From: Eudoraea sp.
GTDB lineage: Bacteria > Bacteroidota > Bacteroidia > Flavobacteriales > Flavobacteriaceae
Reading direction: 5' to 3'
Length of the DNA: 16,526 nt
Assembly: GCA_013041785.1 (NCBI GenBank)
Contig: JABDRK010000107.1
Span: 1 to 16,526 of the forward strand
In this document: piece after piece, positions 6,376 through 12,180 of the stretch
How positions within the stretch are numbered: the first letter of the stretch is position 1
Layout: every line of letters begins with the position of its first letter
The notes under the pieces: model-generated
The model's database searches: none
The model's input: the letters and a program-made list of their open reading frames with translations, nothing else
What the model was told of the DNA's origin: nothing
Position numbers and translations under genes: made by a program

Positions 6376-7131
6376 ATGCAAGTTATAATTATAGAGGATG
6401 AGAAACCTGCCGCAAGACGCCTCGCGCGCCTGCTATCCGAATTGGGTATTGAAGTATCCACCCTTTTGCATTCTGTTGAAGAATCTATAGCCTGGTTCCA
6501 GAATCATAAACACCCTGACCTTATTTTCCTTGATATTCAACTCTCAGACGGACTTTCATTTGAGATCTTTGATGCCGTTCAGGTGAATAGCGCTATCATT
6601 TTTACCACCGCCTATGATGAATATGCACTGCAAGCTTTTAAGTTGAACAGCATCGATTACCTGCTTAAGCCGATAGACGACGAGGAACTGGCTGTAGCCA
6701 TGAAGCAATATCAAAATCTCAACAATCAGGATAAAACCATCAACCTGGATTTTGAAGACATCAAAAAATTGTTGACCAATCCCCTGGAGCGTGATTACAA
6801 AAAACGCTTCACTGCCAAGGTAGGGCAGCATATCAAAATCATAAACGCAGAAGACATTGAATGTTTCTACAGTGAGAACAAAGGAACCTATGCTGCAACC
6901 CAGGACGGACGAAATTATTTATTGGATACTACCCTGGAACAATTGGAGGAGGAGCTGGCACCTGAAAACTTCTTCCGGGTGAGTAGAAAATTCTACGTCA
7001 ATATCCGGCACATTCAAGACATCGTAGCCTATACAAATTCCCGCCTGAAAGTGAAGTTAAATCGCTTTAACGAGCAGGAAATCATCGTTAGCAGGGAACG
7101 GGTACGGGATTTCAAGTTATGGTTAGAGTAA
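6376..7131 (+). CDS. LytTR-family response regulator of the 2TM kinase locus
   Basis: Transcription factor of 251 residues. The receiver domain shows Glu7/Asp8, phosphoacceptor Asp53 in LIFLDIQL, Thr77/Thr78 in IIFTTAYDEYALQAF, and Lys98 in DYLLKPID. These last two are the classic signatures of regulators paired with LytS-type kinases. After a linker with a helical DFEDIKKLL segment, the LytTR domain (about 145-251) includes DIECFYSENKGTYAAT and FFRVSRKFYVNIRHI, followed by VSRERVRDFKLWL. It lies at the end of the kinase/2TM cluster, so it probably receives phosphate from the kinase at 3569-4906 and binds the paired repeats at 3299-3332 and 4928-4961. Unusually, four small membrane genes separate kinase and regulator. 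Confidence 0.93.
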   Translation: MQVIIIEDEKPAARRLARLLSELGIEVSTLLHSVEESIAWFQNHKHPDLIFLDIQLSDGLSFEIFDAVQVNSAIIFTTAYDEYALQAFKLNSIDYLLKPIDDEELAVAMKQYQNLNNQDKTINLDFEDIKKLLTNPLERDYKKRFTAKVGQHIKIINAEDIECFYSENKGTYAATQDGRNYLLDTTLEQLEEELAPENFFRVSRKFYVNIRHIQDIVAYTNSRLKVKLNRFNEQEIIVSRERVRDFKLWLE

Positions 7132-7206
7132 ATTAACTTATTATTCTGATATAAAATATATTAACCCCTCCCATAGATTTTTCTTATACTACGTTTTTTA
7201 CAGAAA

Positions 7207-8400
7207 TTAAGGGGTATTTTCAACCCGATTGTCATCAAAAGCAGACGGCAGTAGTTTTGGAATCAGTTTGATAAATATAGGCAATAAAACGGCTCCTCCC
7301 GGGAGCATAAATATGGCCAGGGAAGGGATACTTTTAAAGATATCGATTAGCTGGTTTTGCACCTTTTTCTTCTCTTCAGGAGTAAGGTCTTTTACCGTGG
7401 ATTTGGAAAGCAGGGAGACCAATTCTTTGCTGTCTGTAAGTTCTTTTTGTAGTCTTTTGCTGTTCCGCAAGATGAGTTTATTTACCACTTTAGACATGCT
7501 GTCGTAGAACTGAATCGCCAGGTTATTGGATTTTAAAAATGAAATAATGGGAGCATTTTTTTCAAAAAAGTAAGTGACTTCTTCCAGGCTTCTGGAGATT
7601 TGTTTGCGTTCAAAACCAAGGTCATTTCCTATCCCGAATATGAATTCCGATTCGTGCAGTTCCAATACCTTGTCTTCCCAAACTGTGATACAGGCCACAT
7701 CCAAAAAATAGCGATTTTCCCATTTGCTGGCATATTTGGCCAATTTTTCCCGGTACCTGCCGTCAAATTTCTCCTTATTACTGTCAATAAATGTCAGGGA
7801 GGATTCAAAAAGCTGTGCCAGCCGGTCGTCTTTTTTGTTGCGTTCCTTGGAACTGAGTGCATGGAAGATCAGGTTAATTACGATATGCTCCAGGTTTTTT
7901 GCATGTTTCCTGATCTTTTCCCTCCCGTTAAGGTATTCCTTATAGGTAAGTACATCAATAAAGAGCAGGGAATTGGTGATAACACTGTTAAACGTCTTGG
8001 AGATCAAATTATCTTCCAGGTATACCCGGGAATCCATAAGTTTTTCCAGTTGGGAGGTAGTTTTCCTGCCTGTGAACAGTTTATTCAGGAATGACATGCT
8101 AAAAATCCCCAGCTCGGTATAAAATTGGAAAATGCTGTTAAGGAAGCTTTTATAGTCGGTTTGCCCGGTTTCGCTTTTAAAAGTGAAGTACAGGGAAGTG
8201 ATGAGGTTTATCTTCGCCTTTTCATCTTCGGAAAGGGGATGGGCCGACTCTATAAAACGGGGGACCTTCACATTGAGGCCATAGACAAACCCGGTCTTCT
8301 TCATTCCTCCGTATAAATCACGAAAGTCCTTATAGTTATCGAGATGATTTTTTACCTCGTGTCCAAACTTTACAATCCATCCAGATGCCGATGGGTTCAT
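7207..8400 (-). CDS. LETM1-related protein
   Basis: Protein of 397 residues, mostly charged alpha-helix with no signal peptide. Near the C-terminus (about 338-388) is a segment strongly like the LETM1 family: LTPEEKKKVQNQLIDIFKSI, then AIFMLPGGAVLLPIFIKLIP, then KLLPSAF. In mitochondrial LETM1, a K+/Ca2+-H+ exchange factor, the matching stretch is the membrane helix and following LLP..F motif. Related proteins in Flavobacteriia have been linked to biofilm formation by annotation, but no mechanism is clear. The single hydrophobic stretch suggests peripheral or single-span membrane attachment. It is convergent with the LytTR regulator (75-bp AT-rich gap, no clear hairpin). A weak promoter candidate lies upstream at about 8453-8486. 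Confidence 0.75.
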   Translation of the reverse strand: MNPSASGWIVKFGHEVKNHLDNYKDFRDLYGGMKKTGFVYGLNVKVPRFIESAHPLSEDEKAKINLITSLYFTFKSETGQTDYKSFLNSIFQFYTELGIFSMSFLNKLFTGRKTTSQLEKLMDSRVYLEDNLISKTFNSVITNSLLFIDVLTYKEYLNGREKIRKHAKNLEHIVINLIFHALSSKERNKKDDRLAQLFESSLTFIDSNKEKFDGRYREKLAKYASKWENRYFLDVACITVWEDKVLELHESEFIFGIGNDLGFERKQISRSLEEVTYFFEKNAPIISFLKSNNLAIQFYDSMSKVVNKLILRNSKRLQKELTDSKELVSLLSKSTVKDLTPEEKKKVQNQLIDIFKSIPSLAIFMLPGGAVLLPIFIKLIPKLLPSAFDDNRVENTP

Positions 8401-8719
8401 ACCGCGTTTTTTTGATTCCTTTCCAGCAGAAAAATAGCTTCGGGCTTAGACGCAAATTGATCTGAAACCTCCCTTCTCCGGGCAAAGAATTGGCAAGTTA
8501 AATATAATACTTCAAGTTTCGTAAAACATCCCTTTTACATTAAATCAGGGTTAACCTACATACCATTCATCGAAATTTTAACATTTCTATAGGAAAATAC
8601 AGACGAATGGTATATTTTTAACGTTGAACTACAGTAGTTTACCCTTTTTTGTCCCAAGCAAATGAGTTGTTAAACGACTGGCTCAACTCAAAATAATAGC
8701 TAACCCAAATCTGACTATT
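8401..8719. other. Divergent intergenic region with inverted repeats
   Basis: A 319-bp AT-rich gap between two divergent genes, with no credible longer ORF. On the minus strand, TTTG (8483-8486) and TCAATTTG (8453-8460), 22 bp apart, are a weak promoter candidate for the LETM1-related gene. A 9-bp inverted repeat, ATACCATTC (8560-8568) / GAATGGTAT (8605-8613), has a 36-bp spacer. A second inverted repeat, TGAGTTG (8663-8669) / CAACTCA (8684-8690), has a 14-base loop and lies 29 bp before the small plus-strand gene, so it may be an operator or a leader hairpin. No convincing plus-strand promoter was found. Confidence 0.5.
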
Positions 8720-8830
8720 ATGGAATACTTAATATTTTTTGTTTGGCTGGCGATCATGTCTTTTCTAGTTTACAAGATTGTGAAAGCCCATTATTCTCTG
8801 AAAAAATACGATAAGGTAGGAGGAGAATAA
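8720..8830 (+). CDS. Small single-helix membrane protein (36 residues)
   Basis: ATG at 8720 opens a 36-codon frame ending in TAA at 8830. The protein starts MEYLIFFVWLAIMSFLVYKI and continues with a basic, polar tail (VKAHYSLKKYDKVGGE), the look of a small inner-membrane protein with an N-out/C-in helix. The ORF is isolated, flanked upstream by an inverted repeat and downstream by a hairpin followed by T residues at 8864-8887, as expected for a short monocistronic transcript. No family is recognised. The tail rules out simple random hydrophobicity but does not prove expression. Confidence 0.5.
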   Translation: MEYLIFFVWLAIMSFLVYKIVKAHYSLKKYDKVGGE

Positions 8831-8863
8831 TTACGCAACGTTTTTAGTACCCTATATGAATGC

Positions 8864-8887
8864 ACTCCGTATACCGGAGTAGTTTTT
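8864..8887 (+). terminator. Probable terminator of the small membrane-protein gene
   Basis: ACTCCG (8864-8869) and CGGAGT (8875-8880) form a perfect six-pair stem with a TATAC loop, followed by AGTTTTT. It lies 33 bp after the stop of the 36-residue ORF. The T-run is short, so termination may be partial; a stronger hairpin follows at 8908-8936. Confidence 0.5.
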
Positions 8888-8907
8888 GAATTGTTTAAAA
8901 ATGACCA

Positions 8908-8936
8908 AAAAAAGGCCGCTAACTGCGGCCTTTTTT
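8908..8936. terminator. Bidirectional rho-independent terminator
   Basis: GGCCGC (8914-8919) and GCGGCC (8925-8930) flank a TAACT loop. Six A's before and six T's after extend the stem and supply a U-run on both strands. It sits between the plus-strand small gene and the 3' end of the minus-strand superoxide dismutase gene and can end both transcripts. Confidence 0.9.
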
Positions 8937-8956
8937 GTTTGTCGTGCTACGAGCTC

Positions 8957-9544
8957 TTATTCGATTATTCCCGTACAGCTAACCCGGGCTCCTGCAGCTC
9001 CGGTGGGCTGGGTTACAAAGTCGTCCTTTCCTTTGTGCACAATCACAGCTTTGCCTATGATGTTTTTGGTTTCGTCTTCACATCCCAGACACCAGAGGTC
9101 TGTTGAAAATTCCACGGTGGCGTTACCATCCGCATCTGCTATTAAGTTCCCGATATCTCCGCGGTGGTAACCCTCCTGAGCACCCCAGGCCCCATGGGGT
9201 TCACGGGTGGGATTCCAATGGCCACCGGTAGAGGTCCCATCATCGGCAGAACAGTCGGCTGTTTCATGAATGTGTATGGCGTGCTCCCCTTCGGAGAGTC
9301 CGCTGAATACCCCAACCATCTTTACCATTCCATCTTCCTCGGTAAAGGTCACGGTACCCGTGACATTACTGTCGCTTTTCGGTTCCATAGTGAAGGTGAT
9401 GGTCTTGACTTCGATTGTTTCCTCCACTTCTTCAACCATTTCCTGGGCTTCCTCTGCCGCATCCTTTGCGCCTTTTTTGGCGTCCTTACAATTGTAAAAT
9501 GCGATACAAACTATTCCCACTAAAAGGATACTTATCTTTTTCAT
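8957..9544 (-). CDS. sodC: Cu/Zn superoxide dismutase, probable lipoprotein
   Basis: Converts superoxide to hydrogen peroxide and oxygen outside the cytoplasm. Using the ATG at 9544 gives 195 residues with an MKKISILLVGIVCIA signal and a lipobox-like FYNC (Cys19). The frame stays open upstream but those residues do not look like a signal peptide. A charged helical linker (about 20-46, rich in Ala, Glu and Lys) leads to the SOD domain. All metal ligands are present: His91 and His93 (HAIHIHE), bridging His109 (GGHWNP), His117, His127, Asp130 (YHRGDIGN) and His170. The structural disulfide pair is Cys98/Cys190. An extra CxxC (Cys152, Cys155) is visible. It has its own promoter-like sequence upstream and a strong terminator downstream. 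Confidence 0.95.
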   Translation of the reverse strand: MKKISILLVGIVCIAFYNCKDAKKGAKDAAEEAQEMVEEVEETIEVKTITFTMEPKSDSNVTGTVTFTEEDGMVKMVGVFSGLSEGEHAIHIHETADCSADDGTSTGGHWNPTREPHGAWGAQEGYHRGDIGNLIADADGNATVEFSTDLWCLGCEDETKNIIGKAVIVHKGKDDFVTQPTGAAGARVSCTGIIE

Positions 9545-9566
9545 GTTTTTTGTTTTGGTTACCCCC

Positions 9567-9597
9567 GAAAGATAGGAAATTAGCTCAGCCTTGTCAA
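9567..9597 (-). promoter_or_regulatory. Putative promoter of the superoxide dismutase gene
   Basis: On the minus strand TATCTTTC (9574-9567) matches the -7 TAnnTTTG consensus except at its last base. TTG (9597-9595) lies 20 bp upstream as the -33 element. It falls in the 61-bp gap after the YdeI-like gene, 22 bp before the chosen ATG, which also supports that start. Confidence 0.5.
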
Positions 9598-9605
9598 CCA
9601 TTATC

Positions 9606-10088
9606 TTAAAAAGGCCTGAACAAAGCCCTGGGATCACGGATACCCCGCTTGAGGTTCTCACACAGAATCAGGGATTTGTCGATACGGGTTTGGGTCGATT
9701 TATATCGCAGGATGGCATAAATGAGTCCCCGTTTCCTGCCATCTGTAAGACTTTCAAATAGCTCCCGGGCTTCCGGATCACTCTCTAGCACAGCATCAAA
9801 TTCCTCCGGCATGTCCACGCCGTATTTGGAGGTGTCTTCAAAGAACTGTAGCTGAAAGTAATCATTGGGAAAGACTCCCAGCGCTTTCTGGTTTTGTTTC
9901 CCAAACATGAGAAAGTACCCTGTTCCACGTCCTTGCAGGGCCCCGTGGAAGCTGATGGAATTCCCTTCATGGTAAGCTGCTATCCGTACCCGGCTATGCC
10001 CTTTTTCCAAAAAGGGTTTTACTATCTCTTCGGGAAGGGGGAGACTGTGTATACTGCCCAACCTTACTTCAAAAACCGGACTTTCCAT
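9606..10088 (-). CDS. YdeI/OmpD-associated family protein (DUF1905 + OmdA)
   Basis: Protein of 160 residues if started at the ATG whose A is the last base of the upstream stop (TGATG overlap). An in-frame upstream extension to 10148 lies inside the previous gene and lacks family features. The N-terminal half is a DUF1905-type barrel: VFEVRLGSIHSLPLPEEIVK, then GHSRVRIAAYHEG, then GYFLMFGKQNQKALGV. The C-terminal half is the OmdA helical segment: DMPEEFDAVLESDPEARELF, then KRGLIYAILRYKSTQTRIDK. OmdA proteins have been tied to bacteriocin or envelope-stress protection, but the molecular action is unclear. The tight overlap with the hydrolase-OsmC gene implies coupled translation. Confidence 0.82.
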   Translation of the reverse strand: MESPVFEVRLGSIHSLPLPEEIVKPFLEKGHSRVRIAAYHEGNSISFHGALQGRGTGYFLMFGKQNQKALGVFPNDYFQLQFFEDTSKYGVDMPEEFDAVLESDPEARELFESLTDGRKRGLIYAILRYKSTQTRIDKSLILCENLKRGIRDPRALFRPF

Positions 10089-11302
10089 CAGGGCAGGAGT
10101 TTGGTGATTACCTGTGTTTCGCTGTGCAGGGTCCGGTGCACCGGGCAACGGTCTGCAATTTCCAGGAGTCGTTGGGTTTGTTTTTCATCCAGGTCCCCGG
10201 TCAATTTTACCTCCCGGTGAAACGTATCGATTTTGGCGCTGGCGGATTCACATTGAACACAATCTTCTGCATGGGTCTTGCTGTATGAGGTATGCACCTC
10301 TGCATTTTGCAGGTCCCAGCCCTTCCGTCGTGCATACATTTGCAGGGTCATCACCGTGCAGGCGGCCAACCCGGCCGATACAAACTCGTAAGGTGAGGGA
10401 CCAAAATCATTTCCGCCAAAATCCGTTGGTTCATCGGCAGTGAAATAATGGTTCCCGATCTTCATATCGGTCGTAAAACCCCCATCCCCATCCAGGCTGG
10501 CGATTACCTGGTGTGGGCTCTTTAGCTCTTCCGTTTCAGGAAGGATCACATACCTGCTGGCCCATTCGGCTACCACCCCTCCGGCATAATGGGAATCCCG
10601 GGAATTGGAGAGCAGGTGGTCTGCCCCATCCAGGGTAATAAAGCTTTTCGGATGGCGGGCGGCAAGGTAGATTTGTTCTGCGTTTTTTATTTCCACGGTA
10701 CGGTCCTGAGGAGAGTGAAGTATAAGCAGCGCCTTTTTTAAATTTTTTGCCACTTTGGGCAGGGTATGGGCCTCGAGGTCTTCCAGAAAGTGTTTCTTTA
10801 TGGTAAAGGGCCTGCCGCCGAGCTTCACGGTAGCCTTGCCCTGAGTTTTTATTTCTTCCAGATTGCCTTCTAATAAATGGGCGACATGTTTAGGATCAGA
10901 AGGGGCTCCTATTGTAGCTACTGCCTTGACCGAGTTGATTTGTGCCGCGGCAAAGATCACAGCCGCCCCGCCCAGGGAATGCCCTACCAGCAAAGATGGG
11001 GCCTTATGATGTTCCCCGAGATAACCTGCTGCAGCTACCAGGTCTTCTACATTTCCTGAGAAATTGGTATCGGCAAAATCCCCGTCGCTTTCTCCCAGGC
11101 CGGTAAAGTCAAACCGCAAGACCCCGAATCCTTTATTCGTAAGGGCCCTGCTGATGTTCCTTACCGCCGATAAATTCTTATTACAGGTGAAACAATGGGC
11201 AAAAAGGGCAAAGTTGTGGGGGTGTTGGTCTGCGGGAAGTTCCAGTCGGCCTACCAGTTGCTGCCCCTCGGTATTTTGAAAAAAGACCTTTTGTGGTTTC
11301 AT
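10088..11302 (-). CDS. Alpha/beta hydrolase-OsmC fusion protein
   Basis: Bifunctional-looking protein of 404 residues. Residues 1 to about 255 form an alpha/beta hydrolase with nucleophile Ser109 (GHSLGG), the acidic residue Asp200 (HSPQDRTVE) and His229 (GADHLL). The segment LFAHCFTCNKN probably forms the oxyanion side. Residues about 265-404 form an OsmC/Ohr-type domain with the two expected cysteines, Cys315 (GLAACTVMTL) and Cys386 (DRCPVHRTL), which in Ohr and OsmC reduce organic hydroperoxides by a thiol mechanism. The fusion is a known architecture; the hydrolase might release or deliver acyl substrates to the peroxidase, but this is inferred. It is a cytoplasmic protein, placed first in a likely two-gene unit with the YdeI-like gene. 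Confidence 0.93.
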   Translation of the reverse strand: MKPQKVFFQNTEGQQLVGRLELPADQHPHNFALFAHCFTCNKNLSAVRNISRALTNKGFGVLRFDFTGLGESDGDFADTNFSGNVEDLVAAAGYLGEHHKAPSLLVGHSLGGAAVIFAAAQINSVKAVATIGAPSDPKHVAHLLEGNLEEIKTQGKATVKLGGRPFTIKKHFLEDLEAHTLPKVAKNLKKALLILHSPQDRTVEIKNAEQIYLAARHPKSFITLDGADHLLSNSRDSHYAGGVVAEWASRYVILPETEELKSPHQVIASLDGDGGFTTDMKIGNHYFTADEPTDFGGNDFGPSPYEFVSAGLAACTVMTLQMYARRKGWDLQNAEVHTSYSKTHAEDCVQCESASAKIDTFHREVKLTGDLDEKQTQRLLEIADRCPVHRTLHSETQVITKLLP

Positions 11303-11388
11303 GTTTTCTCATTTTAGGCAATGGTCGTAATGAGGCAAGATACCTGACATGCTACGAACCCTTGTAAAATAATGAAAACTCAGGGAAC

Positions 11389-12096
11389 CTAATCTTTGGA
11401 TTTCTTTTTAAACACCCCCCGCAAATCCGGGTTATAGAAGACTGCAAACTGCAGCCGGTCAAAGTTAATGTTGTTGAAATGGTTTTTCAGGTACCCGAAC
11501 TGCACGCTGGTATTTTCGGTCACACGTACCCCCACCGCCCCGTAAAGCCGGTTCTGTCCAAAAATCTGGTCCTGCAGGTTGAGGAAGACCTCGTCGTAGA
11601 AATTCAGGAAAAAGGTATTGGTCAGCGGCAGGGTCACCTGCAGGCGGTAACGGGCACGGTGCTGGGTTTCCTTGCCACGTATCTCCCCGAAATCCAGGAA
11701 GCGCTGTTCCAGGCGGTAGCGGTGTTCAAACTTAAATTCCCACACCTGGTTGTATAAGAGGAGTTGCTGGAAAATACGGTTTTCAAGGATCTCGTTGCTT
11801 AGGTTTGCACCATCCTCAAAGGAAGGATCCGTATCGATAAAGGCATACCCCAGAGTCACAATGGCGTCCTTGTTGATATGATAATTGGCCCCGGTGCGAA
11901 GCAGCAGCTGGTTGAAATTCCCGGTAGTTTCGTAATACCGGAACTGGGCTTCAGTATGTATACTCCACTTTTCCGATACCCGGTTCATACCAAAATACAT
12001 ATACCAGGCCCCCCAGGTATCTGCACCGGTTTCCTGAGCCTGGGCTCCGGTTACAGCGAGGAGCGCGATCAAAATCCAAATTTTTCTCATTCCCAT
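11389..12096 (-). CDS. DUF2490 family secreted/outer-membrane protein
   Basis: Protein of 235 residues with a clear signal peptide (MRKIWILIALLAVTGAQA, cleavage before QETGA). The ATG at 12096 or the one two codons later (12090) are both possible starts. The mature part is strand-rich with alternating aromatics: WGAWYMYFGMNRVSEKWSIH, then EAQFRYYE, then NQLLLRTGANYHI. It ends FDRLQFAVFYNPDLRGV plus a basic KKKSKD tail, which suits a small outer-membrane beta-barrel. DUF2490 has no established biochemical role. It lies 84 bp downstream of the S9 peptidase, separated by a terminator hairpin, so it is probably expressed on its own. Confidence 0.83.
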   Translation of the reverse strand: MGMRKIWILIALLAVTGAQAQETGADTWGAWYMYFGMNRVSEKWSIHTEAQFRYYETTGNFNQLLLRTGANYHINKDAIVTLGYAFIDTDPSFEDGANLSNEILENRIFQQLLLYNQVWEFKFEHRYRLEQRFLDFGEIRGKETQHRARYRLQVTLPLTNTFFLNFYDEVFLNLQDQIFGQNRLYGAVGVRVTENTSVQFGYLKNHFNNINFDRLQFAVFYNPDLRGVFKKKSKD

Positions 12097-12129
12097 TTTA
12101 TTTCGACCGGTAATTTAATCAAACTAAAA

Positions 12130-12159
12130 AAAAGAAGGCCCCGGGTAGGGGCCTTTTTT
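12130..12159 (-). terminator. Rho-independent terminator after the S9 peptidase gene
   Basis: GGCCCC (12137-12142) and GGGGCC (12148-12153) form a six-pair stem, extended by AA/TT, with a five-base loop. On the minus strand the stem is followed by a T-rich TTCTTTTTTTT run; on the plus strand six T's follow too, so it could work both ways. It lies 22 bp beyond the peptidase stop. Confidence 0.85.
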
Positions 12160-12180
12160 GTTGGTATTCTTTTTATCGTA

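Noticed and set aside
7132..7206. Terminator in the convergent gap between the regulator and the LETM1-related gene
   Set aside because: AT-rich sequence but no stem of useful length could be found.
7600..8094. 164-codon plus-strand frame
   Set aside because: Antisense to the LETM1-related gene; composition typical of a shadow frame.
9545..9661. N-terminal extension of the superoxide dismutase
   Set aside because: It would run into the upstream gene, removes the signal peptide from the N-terminus and covers the likely promoter at 9567-9597.
10089..10148. 20-codon extension of the YdeI-like protein
   Set aside because: It overlaps the end of the hydrolase-OsmC gene, and the TGATG start fits the family N-terminus better.
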